Positions 54,312 to 63,713 of a stretch of DNA of 64,000 bases are shown here, piece by piece (the stretch's first letter is position 1; the number at the start of each line of letters is the position of its first letter). This DNA is from Paenibacillus polymyxa (GTDB lineage Bacteria > Bacillota > Bacilli > Paenibacillales > Paenibacillaceae), in contig NZ_CP049783.1 of NCBI RefSeq assembly GCF_015710975.1, positions 806,001 to 870,000 on the forward strand. The letters run 5' to 3'. Position numbers and translations under genes: made by a program. The notes beneath the pieces were generated by a model. The model ran no database searches and was not told the origin of the DNA. It saw only the letters and a list, made by a program, of their open reading frames with translations.

Positions 54312-54731
54312 ATGACGGATGCTTGCAAGAATCCGGTATGTTCCTATACAGGTGTCTCGTATAAGTCGGCTGAAGAAGAGATGCTTAGCAAAAAGCGCTC
54401 GCCCTATGTTTACGATACGCTGGATCTTGTGGACGAACTGCGATTTTTTTCAAACAGGACATGACTGTAAAGGAATTGACCGACGCACTACGTGTACACG
54501 GCATCTCATAAGTTGACCCGTTTGAGGCAGCTCTTGCTGAAATGGAGAATAGGCTTGGTGTTTCCTTCTCTGATTACTTGGTTTTTTCAAGAGGATCCTG
54601 AAGAAACAAATAAGGTCGAAGAACGGAACATGAACCGTGAGACTTTTAAAATTCTCACGAATATAAGCTATAATCGACAATTAATTAGCCATAACCTTAT
54701 GAATTGTGGCTTATTGATTTGTCAGGAGTGA
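54312..54731 (+). pseudogene. Degenerate unrecognised gene
   Basis: Three protein-like pieces in changing frames: MTDACKNPVCSYTGVSYKSAEEEMLSKK ... DTLDLVDELRFF; then a shifted frame, QDMTVKELTDALRVHGIS, a stop, VDPFEAALAEMENRLGVSFSDY; then MNRETFKILTNISYNRQ. Together they suggest one gene broken by at least a frameshift and stops. I do not recognise it. It lies just outside the lantibiotic operon, on the opposite strand, and may mark the edge of the inserted locus. Confidence 0.45.
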
Positions 54732-54869
54732 AATTAACCTATGAATATGGCAAAGATGTATTCAATGTTTATGTCTACCATATCGCCAATTCACTTCTGT
54801 AACTTCGATTAATGAGGCTGGATCTTACATATAAATGAGTCGAATCTCTTTGACCCGATCCCCATCTTT

Positions 54870-55793
54870 TTATCCGAATATCCCCATGCTCAGATAACGC
54901 TCTCCGGTATCCGGGGCAATGCAGAGTACCCGTTTGCCTGCTCCCAAACGCCGGGCTTCCTGAATGGCCGTCCATATTGTAGCCCCACTGGAGGGCCCGA
55001 CGAGAATCCCTTCCTGAGCAGCAATCGCCCGTGTCATCGCAATCGCATCCTCATCGGAAACCTGTATGATTTCGTCATACACTTCCGTATTCAGCACGGT
55101 GGGAACAAAGCCCGGACTCGTTCCCACCAGCTTATGCGGACCGGGTTTTCCCCCAGATAGGACGGGCGAACCCTTGGGCTCGACCACAACAATCCGCAGA
55201 TCCGGCAAATGCTGGCGCAGCACTTCACCTGTACCCGTAATGGTACCACCCGTTCCCGAAGAAGCGACGAACACATCCAACCGCCCCTCCGTCTGCTCCA
55301 AAATTTCAAGTGCCGTGGTTGTACGATGGATATCAGGATTTGCTTCATTTTCAAACTGATGCGGGATAAAACTCCCTTCAATTTCTGCCCCCAGTTCGAG
55401 AGCTTTACGAATCGCTCCTGGCATCCGTTCTTCCGCTGGTGTCAGTACGACCTCAGCCCCATAGGCTTTTAAAATATTGATCCGTTCCTTCGTCATATTC
55501 GAAGGCATTACCAAAATCGCACGGTAACCTCGAGCTGCCGCATTCATCGCAAGACCAATCCCCGTGTTGCCACTGGTTGGCTCAATAATCGTGCCTCCCG
55601 GCTTGAGATGTCCCGCCTTTTCCGCCTCGGCAATCAGATTGCCCGCCGCCCGATCTTTAACACTGCCGCTTGGATTAAAATACTCCAGCTTCACATACAC
55701 TTCCGCATCCTGCGGTCCTGTGAGCCGTTGCAGCCGCACACAAGGCGTATCTCCGATTAAGTCCGTAATACTATGTACCACTTTAAGTGTCAT
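54870..55793 (-). CDS. cysK: Cysteine synthase (O-acetylserine sulfhydrylase)
   Basis: A 307-residue PLP enzyme. The Schiff-base Lys is in FNPSGSVKDRAAGN, the substrate loop in EPTSGNTGIGLAM, and the phosphate-binding loop in ASSGTGGTITGTGEVL. The C-terminal GILVGPSSGATIWTA is family-typical. It makes cysteine from O-acetylserine and sulfide. Length and motifs fit CysK; cystathionine beta-synthase-type activity cannot be excluded. GGGGAGG precedes the ATG. Monocistronic. Confidence 0.92.
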   Translation of the reverse strand: MTLKVVHSITDLIGDTPCVRLQRLTGPQDAEVYVKLEYFNPSGSVKDRAAGNLIAEAEKAGHLKPGGTIIEPTSGNTGIGLAMNAAARGYRAILVMPSNMTKERINILKAYGAEVVLTPAEERMPGAIRKALELGAEIEGSFIPHQFENEANPDIHRTTTALEILEQTEGRLDVFVASSGTGGTITGTGEVLRQHLPDLRIVVVEPKGSPVLSGGKPGPHKLVGTSPGFVPTVLNTEVYDEIIQVSDEDAIAMTRAIAAQEGILVGPSSGATIWTAIQEARRLGAGKRVLCIAPDTGERYLSMGIFG

Positions 55794-56011
55794 TGTTATA
55801 TCCTCCCCGGATCATTCCTTACAACGTCATTTCCTATCTTCATATCATACTACCACCAAAATAACATAATTGGCTCCTTCCAACCTGTCGCTTTTGTAAA
55901 TTACACAAACCTTATCAGCTTAGTATGTAAAATTCTTGCAAAATGGGTCGCCAGATGTCGGCTGGAATGATATACTCGCATTACTATTTTTCAGGAGGAT
56001 ACAAGAAACTT

Positions 56012-57220
56012 ATGAGTACTCAAGAAAATATGACAGCTAATCGCTTTCCCCCCTCCTTGCTATGGTTAACCCTTGGTGCCTTCGCCATCGGCATGACCGA
56101 ATTCGTCATTATGGGACTTCTGCCCAATGTAGCCCATGATCTTCATGTTACGATTCCGCAAGCCGGGCAATTAATCACCAGTTACGCGCTTGGTGTAGCC
56201 ATTGGCGCACCTGTGCTTACTGTATTAACCCATAAGGTTCCACAAAAGAAGCTACTGTGTCTGCTGATGTCCATATTCATTCTAGGGAATCTTTTTTCCG
56301 TCATTGCTCCTAACTACGAGCTTCTGATTGCAGCCCGTATGGCTACTGCGTTATCGCACGGAACCTTCCTGGGTGCCGGTTCCCTGATCGCTGCCCGGCT
56401 GGTCCGTCCTGATAAGCGGGCAGGGGCCATCTCTATGGTGCTAACCGGATTGACGGTAGCGAACATTATTGGCGTGCCCTTCGGCACCTTTATCGGACAG
56501 CAGCTCGGCTGGCGCGCTTCCTTTGGAGCCATTGTTGTGATCGGCTTGATTTCTCTCTTCGGAATTATTCGTTACATTCCGGTGATTCAGCAGGACAAGC
56601 CTTCCAGTCTCAAACAAGAAGTCAAAAGCTTATTTAATCCAAAAGTGCTGCTGATGCTGCTGACAGGTGCAGTTGGCTGTGGTAGCTTGTTCACTGTCTT
56701 TACGTACATTACGCCCATGCTTACGGATATTAGTGGCTTTGCCGAACACAGCATTACCTGGATTCTCGTCCTGTTCGGCCTAGGCGTCACGATTGGCAAC
56801 ATTGTTGGCGGCAAGCTCGCAGATTGGAAGCTGCTTCCGTCCTTGGTTGCAAACTATGCTGTACTGGCCATTATTCTGGCCATTCTGACGTTTACGCTTC
56901 AAAACAAGGTACTGGCCGTGATCACTGTCTTTATCTGGGGGATTGCCGCATTCGGCATCATGCCGGGGATTCAGGTTCGTATCATGAATCTGGCCTATGA
57001 GGCTCCTTTGCTAGCCTCTACCTCCAGCCATTCCGCATTGAATCTGGGCAACGCAGGCGGTGCTTTTATCGGAGGAGTCGTTATTAACCAAATGGGGCTA
57101 CCCGCCATTCCATGGGTTGCATCACTCATTACTGTCGGCGGTCTGCTACTGATGCTGGTCAGCTACATGATGGATCGCAAGACCGCTCATACTGAAGCGA
57201 TAGCAGAGATACAGTCATAA
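56012..57220 (+). CDS. MFS exporter, AraJ/YdhP type
   Basis: A 402-residue, 12-helix major facilitator. AIGMTEFVIMGLLPNVAHDL at the N-terminus and AARMATALSHGTFLGAGSLIA around residue 110 are hallmarks of the DHA1 drug-efflux branch; GVPFGTFIGQQLGWRASF follows. The substrate is unknown, probably an amphipathic drug or sugar-like compound. The ATG at 56012 has AGGAGG 13 bases upstream, rather long; an in-frame start at 55943 is unlikely because the helix bundle begins later. A strong terminator follows. Confidence 0.85.
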   Translation: MSTQENMTANRFPPSLLWLTLGAFAIGMTEFVIMGLLPNVAHDLHVTIPQAGQLITSYALGVAIGAPVLTVLTHKVPQKKLLCLLMSIFILGNLFSVIAPNYELLIAARMATALSHGTFLGAGSLIAARLVRPDKRAGAISMVLTGLTVANIIGVPFGTFIGQQLGWRASFGAIVVIGLISLFGIIRYIPVIQQDKPSSLKQEVKSLFNPKVLLMLLTGAVGCGSLFTVFTYITPMLTDISGFAEHSITWILVLFGLGVTIGNIVGGKLADWKLLPSLVANYAVLAIILAILTFTLQNKVLAVITVFIWGIAAFGIMPGIQVRIMNLAYEAPLLASTSSHSALNLGNAGGAFIGGVVINQMGLPAIPWVASLITVGGLLLMLVSYMMDRKTAHTEAIAEIQS

Positions 57221-57221
57221 G

Positions 57222-57261
57222 AAAAAGGACTTTCGTTCATTAGAGCGAAAGTCCCTTTTTT
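57222..57261. terminator. Rho-independent terminator
   Basis: AAGGACTTTCG pairs with CGAAAGTCCCTT around a loop of about ten bases, followed by TTTTTT. Serves the MFS gene on plus and probably the glycosyltransferase on minus. Confidence 0.85.
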
Positions 57262-57293
57262 ATGGTCTACATCCACGCATCCTGCCTCGTCGT

Positions 57294-58292
57294 TCAGCTT
57301 AACCAATCATCAAAAAAGTCTCGGTATCCCTGCTTCATCACCTGACTCGAAAACTGTTCCATGGCGTATGTCTGATTCTCCGCAGAAACCCGGCGAGGTG
57401 AAGCCGCAGCCATATTGACCAGCTCGAACCAGTTTTTCTCATTTCCTGAAAAAGAATGCGTAGAGCTGATGTGCCCATAGCAAGGGTGCTCGGGTTTCAC
57501 CACGATTTTCCCCATCGCGAGCGCTTCGGTCAGCGGCATTGCGAACGTATCGAATTTGGAGCAGCTCCAATACACCTTCGCTGTGTTCATCAGTGCAAAC
57601 ACCTCGTCTTGCGTCAATGCAAATTGAAGTTTTACATTGTCCGGGATGTCGTACTTCTTCATGCTCTCCTTGTAGCGTTCACCACCAAACACCATATAGA
57701 CATCCTTGTCAGGATTATGCCGCGCATACTCCAGCACCAGATCCGGACGCCGATTTTCTTCATCTCTACCAATCCACATCACCCGGTTCTCCACCACTTG
57801 TGAGGGATCAAAATGCTTTTCCACCAGCCGCTCATTAAATCCGATCGGGATGACTGTCACATCGGTTACGCCAAACTTCGAGGCCATCTCCTGCTTGAGA
57901 AAGGCAGTCTGTACGATAGCCTTGTCCACAATCTGATAAAAAGGCTTCATCATCTCATAGCCTGTCAGTGCCGGATCTGGAAAACTATGTGGAAAGAGTA
58001 CGCTGTTTTTAAAAAACATGTTCAAATAAGTAAAGCCAGATACCGTATAAATAACGTGCTCAATCTGCTGCTCATGCAGTTGATCCAGTACAATGTCATA
58101 ATTGACCAGGTCACTCTTTTCATGCTCATAGCCTGGAAGCCAGTCATGGCTACTTACGTGGCGCTCCGGCGATACAAATACGATATCTACCCCCAGTTCC
58201 AATCCGATCTGCTTCAGACGTTCTGCAAAAATACGAGGCCCTTGTGCTTCAGCAAATTGTATTTTTCTCATGACCAAACCGACTTTTTTCAT
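57294..58292 (-). CDS. Glycosyltransferase, GT-B fold (GT4-like)
   Basis: A 332-residue protein. The N-terminal half (VGLVMRKIQFAEAQGPRIFAERL) is an acceptor-side Rossmann domain. The C-terminal half has RVMWIGRDEENRRPDLVLEYARHNPDKDVYMVFGG and, near residue 250, VYWSCSKFDTFAMPLTEALAMGKIVVKP, the donor-binding E-x(7)-E-like segment of retaining glycosyltransferases. It is cytoplasmic, with no membrane helix. Acceptor and donor are unknown. It follows the APH-family gene on the same strand with a 55-base gap. Confidence 0.75.
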   Translation of the reverse strand: MKKVGLVMRKIQFAEAQGPRIFAERLKQIGLELGVDIVFVSPERHVSSHDWLPGYEHEKSDLVNYDIVLDQLHEQQIEHVIYTVSGFTYLNMFFKNSVLFPHSFPDPALTGYEMMKPFYQIVDKAIVQTAFLKQEMASKFGVTDVTVIPIGFNERLVEKHFDPSQVVENRVMWIGRDEENRRPDLVLEYARHNPDKDVYMVFGGERYKESMKKYDIPDNVKLQFALTQDEVFALMNTAKVYWSCSKFDTFAMPLTEALAMGKIVVKPEHPCYGHISSTHSFSGNEKNWFELVNMAAASPRRVSAENQTYAMEQFSSQVMKQGYRDFFDDWLS

Positions 58293-58347
58293 GGATTTAT
58301 TTCCCTACCTTCTTTGGCTGACTATATAGAATCTGTGCCTTAAGCCA

Positions 58348-59343
58348 CTACTTGCATGGTTGGACTTGTACCCCATCCATCATCGCTGTACATTGGTTTA
58401 AACAAGCTAACGTTGCATCCAATTGGGACTCTAATTGCTCTTTTGACCATTTGTCGCTATTTCTATGCAGTTCTGTACCCATCCTTTGCAAATCACTTGT
58501 GATTAGCAATAGCATCCAGAGCGAAAATACCACAGCAAACATACCATACTCCTGTATAAATGCCGTTCGATCACCCTTTATCCCCAACAGCTCCAGCTGT
58601 TCCAGATAGGTGTCCAGCATACGAATACGCAATTCAGACGTCATACGTCGAGGGAACAACGGATGCGACATGTCGATTAGGTGATATACATCCCACAGCG
58701 GTGTGTTTAGATGAGCATGCTCCCAATCCAGCACCCTTAGCCTCTCCCCACTCAACGCATAGTTCCCCGGATGAAGATCACCATGAGACAGTACAAGCTG
58801 GTGTGAAAAAGATAGATGCTCCAGCTGTGCATAAATACGCTGCATCTGCTGCTTCGAAAAACCGAGTGAGCTGCAAAGCTCTAACATATCTGGCTTGCGT
58901 GTGTGCAGCTCGGAAACCATCTCCTGGATGAGCGGCTTCGGTCCACGCAATGGCATCCCGGCAAAACGACCCGGCGGCAAAGCATGCCACCTTGCGACAA
59001 GTCCAACAGCTTGCAATAGGGTTTCGTCTGCATGTAGATGATGTAACGGACCAAGATCCTCAAACACCATCCATTCTCCTCCGCCATCTGCGTCTGTATC
59101 GGAACAAGCTAGCAATTGGGGATAGATGGGTGATAATGCTGGAAGCACATGCTCATACACCCATCTCTCCCGTCCCTTCTGATCATCATTGGTCAGGGGT
59201 TTAAATATATAACTTTCAGAGGAGGACACGTAAAAACGTTCCACATGTCGGCCATTCGTACCTGTATATAAAATTTCACGACTGTGCACCAGCGTATCAT
59301 TTAAAGTACCGTCATGATTCACATATTGATGAAATAGATTCAT
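58348..59343 (-). CDS. Aminoglycoside phosphotransferase (APH)-family kinase
   Basis: A 331-residue kinase-fold protein. The catalytic loop is VLSHGDLHPGNYAL (H-G-D-x-H-x-x-N) and the metal-binding Asp is in RVLDWEHAHLN. The N-lobe ends in GEWMVFEDLGPLHHL, a hinge typical of the family. Members phosphorylate aminoglycosides, choline, homoserine or sugars; no resistance role should be assumed. GGGTGG lies two bases before the ATG at 59343, an unusually tight spacing; a frame from 59385 is longer but starts in a hydrophobic stretch without a site. Confidence 0.78.
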   Translation of the reverse strand: MNLFHQYVNHDGTLNDTLVHSREILYTGTNGRHVERFYVSSSESYIFKPLTNDDQKGRERWVYEHVLPALSPIYPQLLACSDTDADGGGEWMVFEDLGPLHHLHADETLLQAVGLVARWHALPPGRFAGMPLRGPKPLIQEMVSELHTRKPDMLELCSSLGFSKQQMQRIYAQLEHLSFSHQLVLSHGDLHPGNYALSGERLRVLDWEHAHLNTPLWDVYHLIDMSHPLFPRRMTSELRIRMLDTYLEQLELLGIKGDRTAFIQEYGMFAVVFSLWMLLLITSDLQRMGTELHRNSDKWSKEQLESQLDATLACLNQCTAMMDGVQVQPCK

Positions 59344-59442
59344 AGCCACCCAACTTTTTTGTATAAAATGTAATAGCACGATCATAACATAGTCCTCGTT
59401 CTGAACGAAGCCCAGATCATCTTAGGGTTAACTTAACATACC

Positions 59443-59494
59443 AAAAAAGGGGCATGTCCTATCAGATCATCCGACCTGTTGGACAGCCCCTTTC
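59443..59494. terminator. Terminator of the pectate lyase gene
   Basis: AAAGGGGC-TGTCC pairs with GGACA-GCCCCTTT, with A/T runs on both sides, about 30 bases after the PL3 stop on the minus strand. Confidence 0.8.
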
Positions 59495-59523
59495 CTATCC
59501 GTACTCCTATCCTACGCTAACGA

Positions 59524-60216
59524 TTAGTATTTAGTATTGCCGGACTCGCTCGTATTGCCAGATTTAAAACCTTTGAACAATTGTTTTACATTATGATAAC
59601 GAGTATTCGTAATTTTAGCTTTGCTGTTAGGACCGTCCGATCTCAGGATCGAATCCTTGACGTTGGAAATATCCGAGTTATCCAAAGTCATATTCACTCT
59701 AAACGTAGAGCCCCCAAGTTGGCGAACCAGCTTACCGATATCATCGGCTCTAAAGTTTTTAATGTTAATCGTGCCTTCGGCATTGATTTGGAATACTTTA
59801 TCATATGCATGGAACGCTCCACCACCTGTAATGTTCACCGTGCCTGGTTCTTTAAGCGTCAATGCATCTTCACCGACATCCTCCCACGTTACGTTGGAAA
59901 TGGTGCCATTGCCATATACATGCACACCATCCGCAGCAGGCGCAGCGATGATCACATTTTTCAGCGTTGCATTATTTTCTAGCTTAAAGATAGGCTTTTG
60001 AGCCTCTTTCTGGCTTCCATCTCCCAAGGTATCGGGGTCAGCCACTACGGTCTTGCCTTTACCATCGTATACTTCTCCAGCTTTAACAAGTATGGTCTTG
60101 TGAACGACCTCTGGAGCTGCATGGGCAGAGTAATTGCCGACAAATAACGCGATTAACATACCGGATAAAGCGATACTCATTCCCTTTTTCAATACTTTAG
60201 CTGTGTTTGTTTTCAT
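59524..60216 (-). CDS. Secreted pectate lyase, family PL3
   Basis: A 230-residue exported enzyme. Signal peptide [33 protein letters not shown]. The right-handed beta-helix begins at [19 protein letters not shown] and has family-typical segments [42 protein letters not shown] (acidic calcium sites) and [15 protein letters not shown] (Lys and Arg near the catalytic site). It cleaves polygalacturonate by beta-elimination with calcium. It complements the PL11 lyase at 5.3-7.1 kb. Single gene with its own terminator and a long upstream region. Confidence 0.9.
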   Translation of the reverse strand: MKTNTAKVLKKGMSIALSGMLIALFVGNYSAHAAPEVVHKTILVKAGEVYDGKGKTVVADPDTLGDGSQKEAQKPIFKLENNATLKNVIIAAPAADGVHVYGNGTISNVTWEDVGEDALTLKEPGTVNITGGGAFHAYDKVFQINAEGTINIKNFRADDIGKLVRQLGGSTFRVNMTLDNSDISNVKDSILRSDGPNSKAKITNTRYHNVKQLFKGFKSGNTSESGNTKY

Positions 60217-60693
60217 TTCAATTCATCCCTCTCCTAGATCGTTTTTTATTCTTATCTCCAATTCTTCGTTGACTAGAGCGCAAGCGCGTAGACCGTATCA
60301 CCACCTTCGTACAATGAACCCATTGACCGATACATGTCCGTAAAGTTATATTTAACTATTTGCATATGTATACTTGGTTTTTGGTTCAAAGTAGCTTCTT
60401 TTTTATAAATTAAATCAATCACAAATTGTAAATAGAGCGATTACATTTACAATTTGCATAACTCTATTATATTCCTACTTCCAATAATTTCAATACGTTT
60501 TTCGGCAAAATATGTCCTTTTTTTCAATTAAGTACACAATATTGCCTCTTTTATACTTGTACAAGTTTGTTTTTCTTCCATTTACGCATTACATAACACT
60601 TGAATACCTAGTTTTTTATCTGCTGTTCTATCACTCCATTGGTAATCAGAGTCTCTTTTATCGTATACCTCATTGCTGATGTGCTCTGTACTA
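60217..60693. other. AT-rich upstream region of the pectate lyase and aroK genes
   Basis: About 480 bases without a credible gene. It must carry the pectate lyase promoter on the minus strand. I found only a poor cre-like match near 60280-60295 and no riboswitch. Confidence 0.4.
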
Positions 60694-60722
60694 TTGAATG
60701 ACACGGTTGATGAACGTATAAT
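60694..60722 (+). promoter_or_regulatory. Sigma-A promoter of aroK
   Basis: TTGAAT (60694-60699), a 17-base spacer and TATAAT (60717-60722) form a near-consensus promoter 59 bases before the aroK start. Confidence 0.75.
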
Positions 60723-60780
60723 GTATTTAGTGCTTTGAAGCGTTACATCTCAACATTACTGGTGAGAAAAGAGTGGTTAT

Positions 60781-61353
60781 GTGCAAAACAATAGTGAGAT
60801 TCCATTAAAAGAACAAAATATTGTGCTCATCGGCTTTATGGGCGTGGGCAAAACAACGATCGGTTCCCATCTAGCGCGCAAGCTGTATCGCGATTTCGTG
60901 GATATTGATCAGGAGATTGAACAAGAGTACAACATGCCTACAACAGAAATTTTCAAAACTTACGGAGAGAAGCGTTTCCGTGAGATTGAAAAAGAGCATA
61001 TTTTGAAGTTGTGCAGCAATACGCGTCTTAAAATCATTTCTGTTGGCGGTGGCGCGTTTCTACAGGAAGAGGTGAAGCAGGCTTGTTTGGCTTCCTCCAT
61101 TGTGTTCTTCTTGGATTTAAATTGGGATTCCTGGAAAGATCGGCTCAAGATGCTGATTGACACCCGCCCTAATCTGCAAAACAAGACGTTAGAGGAAATT
61201 GAAGATCTTTTCCGTTCCAGACAGGACATTTACGCGGTGAATCACTCCAAGATCGATACCGATCAGTTGGATGCGGAAGAAGTCGCAGACTATATTATTC
61301 AAACACTGAATCTGGGTTGGGAATTGTATGAACCTACTCGGGGATTGAATTAA
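60781..61353 (+). CDS. aroK: Shikimate kinase
   Basis: A 190-residue kinase. Walker A GFMGVGKTTIG, shikimate-binding DIDQEIEQ, EKRFREIEKEH and the SVGGGAF loop are all present; the lid Arg is in DTRPNLQNK. It phosphorylates shikimate in aromatic amino-acid synthesis. GTG start at 60781 with a weak AAGAGTGG site. It converges on aroD across a shared terminator, so two shikimate-pathway steps are neighbours although on opposite strands. Confidence 0.9.
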   Translation: MQNNSEIPLKEQNIVLIGFMGVGKTTIGSHLARKLYRDFVDIDQEIEQEYNMPTTEIFKTYGEKRFREIEKEHILKLCSNTRLKIISVGGGAFLQEEVKQACLASSIVFFLDLNWDSWKDRLKMLIDTRPNLQNKTLEEIEDLFRSRQDIYAVNHSKIDTDQLDAEEVADYIIQTLNLGWELYEPTRGLN

Positions 61354-61360
61354 GCATTAC

Positions 61361-61405
61361 AAAAAGGAGGACCCCAGCATGCTTATCGCATGGGGTCCTC
61401 CTTTT
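61361..61405. terminator. Bidirectional terminator between aroK and aroD
   Basis: AAAAGGAGGACCCCA pairs exactly with TGGGGTCCTCCTTTT; strong 15-bp stem. Confidence 0.9.
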
Positions 61406-61453
61406 GTGTTCACTATGAATTCCTTGCTCGCTAATGGGTATTAATTGCATCTT

Positions 61454-62218
61454 TTAAGAGTGGCTATGCAGCACCTGCAATATTTCTCTCAGTTCAGTGA
61501 CAGGAATCTGTCCCGGTGCAGAAGCCTTCTTGGCAGCACCAAAAGTCAACGCTGAACCAAATAGCTCTCCGGTCAGACGGCTCACGACACCTTTTCCCGC
61601 CATCGACATCGTGATAATCGGACGATCCGCATACTCTTCTGCCATGGTGCGTGTGGCGTCCAACAAGGTTAGGACATCGGCCGTATTGGTTGGCATCACC
61701 GCTATTTTAGGCAGATCGCCGCCCAATTCCTGTGCCTTACGCAACCGGGACACAATTTCCTCCTTCGGCGGTGTCTTTTGAAAATCGTGGTTAGAAATAA
61801 TCACATACACGTTATGCTTATGTGCCGCTTCTATCAGCATCTTCACATCAGCTTCCTCATTAAAAAGCTCTACATCAATCATATCTACTTGTCCCGTTTC
61901 GGCTATTGTACGATTCAATTCTACATAGCTTGCCGCACTGATTTCCTTTTCTCCACCTTCTCGGGCGCTACGGAACGTAAATACGAGTGGAATATTGGCT
62001 AAAATAGACCGAATCTCATGTAAGGCAGCCTTTACCTTCTCCAGCTCCTCCACATGCTCGAAAAAATCGACTCTCCACTCTACGATATCCAGGTCGAGTG
62101 TACGTAAATGGGCAGCCTCTTCCTTCAACTCCTCCAACGTTTCTCCCACCATGGGGACACATATTTTAGGCGCTCCTTCACCGATCCGTACATCTTTTAC
62201 CTTTACGATTTTTTCCAT
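61454..62218 (-). CDS. aroD: 3-dehydroquinate dehydratase, type I
   Basis: A 254-residue TIM-barrel enzyme. DIVEWRVDFFEHV (substrate-binding Glu and Arg), VFTFRSAREGGEKE, the catalytic His in VIISNHDFQKTP and the Schiff-base Lys in LPKIAVMPTN are all present, as is the ending GSALTFGAAKKASAPGQIPV. It converts 3-dehydroquinate to 3-dehydroshikimate. The Met at 62218 follows GGGGAG by about ten bases. It is next to an MFS gene on the same strand; with the LysR regulator this could be a quinate/shikimate uptake and use set. Confidence 0.92.
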   Translation of the reverse strand: MEKIVKVKDVRIGEGAPKICVPMVGETLEELKEEAAHLRTLDLDIVEWRVDFFEHVEELEKVKAALHEIRSILANIPLVFTFRSAREGGEKEISAASYVELNRTIAETGQVDMIDVELFNEEADVKMLIEAAHKHNVYVIISNHDFQKTPPKEEIVSRLRKAQELGGDLPKIAVMPTNTADVLTLLDATRTMAEEYADRPIITMSMAGKGVVSRLTGELFGSALTFGAAKKASAPGQIPVTELREILQVLHSHS

Positions 62219-62321
62219 ATCTATCTCACTCCCCAATTACAGTTTCAAGTCGAACATTCACAATAATTCATAGTATAACGCATTCTGAATAAGCATGCAG
62301 ATGATTAGGTTCAGTCGCTAG

Positions 62322-63584
62322 TTATTTCGTATCCAGTACAATTTGAGGAGACAATTCTCGTTTTGCAGGAAAAACGGCACTGTAACGAAAGTTAACAAAC
62401 ACCGCCAGTACGATCCCGAGCACATTCACGATAATAGCCAGCATAAACACACTGGAAATCTGAGAATGCTTCAAAAGAAAGCCTGTAAACACGGGAATAA
62501 GCGTATAGGACAGCGAAGTTGCGGTATAAATAAACCCGGTAATCTGTCCTTTTCGTTGACTAAAAAATTCACTCATTACGGTTAACGTCAGCTGAAGTAC
62601 ACCCGATATGGAAAACCCGATGACACTCGCACAGATAATGGCGGCAGCCCCTGATTTGAAAAGAAGAAGCGTACCAAAAGCCAACAAGGAAATACAGGGA
62701 TAAATAAGGATGATATGAACAGGTTTAACCCATTTTCCCAACACAATGACCAATACAAACACGGAAACCAGCGAACCCATATTGTAATAAACTAATAGTC
62801 TGAGAGACTCTGATTCCGTCATGCCGATAAACTGTTGTCCAAACGTAGGCAGCCATAACTGCACAATATACAGCAAAGTAGGTCCCGTAAATCCAAGCAG
62901 AATAAGACATACACCTTCCTGCCAAAACCGCGGTTTACTCGCATCATTAGCCTTTAATTTTCCTGTCTGCTCGGCACTAGATACAGTAGTACCGCTCCTT
63001 TGCTCCTTGGCGGGCTGTACGCGCATGTCTGGAAACTTCATTCTGAACAAGTAGATCGCATTCAATGCAAATATCAATGCTGGTATAAAGAAAGAGAACC
63101 CGTAAAAAATATCGTGATTCATAAAAAAGATAATCATTAGCGGTAAAAATGCCGCCCCAATGGATATAAAACCTCTCACCAACACTGTAGCCGAACCAGA
63201 GGATTGGGGGAAAGCCTCGATCAGAGCCGGATAAGTACCTGAATCAAGAAAAGAATTCGCTACACCTGCCAGCACAGCCAGTACCATCGCCATCTCAAAG
63301 GTGGGACTCAGCGGTATACCGACCAAAAATACGGCCATCAGCAGCCCTGCGGCCACAATGAACGGTTTGCGACCATAGCGGTCGGAGAGCACGCCGGATA
63401 TGTACAGCGTAAATAGTCTGCCAAATCCCATCGCGGAAACCAAAAGGCTAATGCCCGCCTGATCTGTATGCAAATGCTCTGTTAAAAAGGACATGTGCGA
63501 CGCCAGCATAATATTAAACATGCCGAACAAAAGATAGTTCACATACAAACCTGTCGCCACTGGAATAGAAGAACGTTTCATCAT
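62322..63584 (-). CDS. MFS transporter
   Basis: A 420-residue, 12-helix transporter. The MFS loop 2-3 motif reads GVLSDRYGRKPFIVAAG, and GRLFTLYISG precedes it. A cytoplasmic loop of about 40 residues lies between helices 6 and 7. The start is the first of two Met codons at 63584, after AGCAGGTGATTTC. It lies between aroD (103 bases further on the same strand) and a LysR gene. Shikimate or quinate transport is suggested only by context. Confidence 0.8.
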   Translation of the reverse strand: MMKRSSIPVATGLYVNYLLFGMFNIMLASHMSFLTEHLHTDQAGISLLVSAMGFGRLFTLYISGVLSDRYGRKPFIVAAGLLMAVFLVGIPLSPTFEMAMVLAVLAGVANSFLDSGTYPALIEAFPQSSGSATVLVRGFISIGAAFLPLMIIFFMNHDIFYGFSFFIPALIFALNAIYLFRMKFPDMRVQPAKEQRSGTTVSSAEQTGKLKANDASKPRFWQEGVCLILLGFTGPTLLYIVQLWLPTFGQQFIGMTESESLRLLVYYNMGSLVSVFVLVIVLGKWVKPVHIILIYPCISLLAFGTLLLFKSGAAAIICASVIGFSISGVLQLTLTVMSEFFSQRKGQITGFIYTATSLSYTLIPVFTGFLLKHSQISSVFMLAIIVNVLGIVLAVFVNFRYSAVFPAKRELSPQIVLDTK

Positions 63585-63713
63585 GAAATCACCTGCTTTT
63601 GTAAGTAAGTCTTGTAGTATCAAAACGTGAATCATTTCACATTGCTTGTGTCGATGATGAAGTATAGAACACAATTTAAAATTTATCAAGTTTAAATATT
63701 GCGAGACTCCAGC

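Noticed and set aside
57456..58343. Several plus-strand frames opposite the glycosyltransferase gene
   Set aside because: Shadows of the minus-strand gene; Cys/His/Arg-rich random-looking translations and no ribosome binding site.
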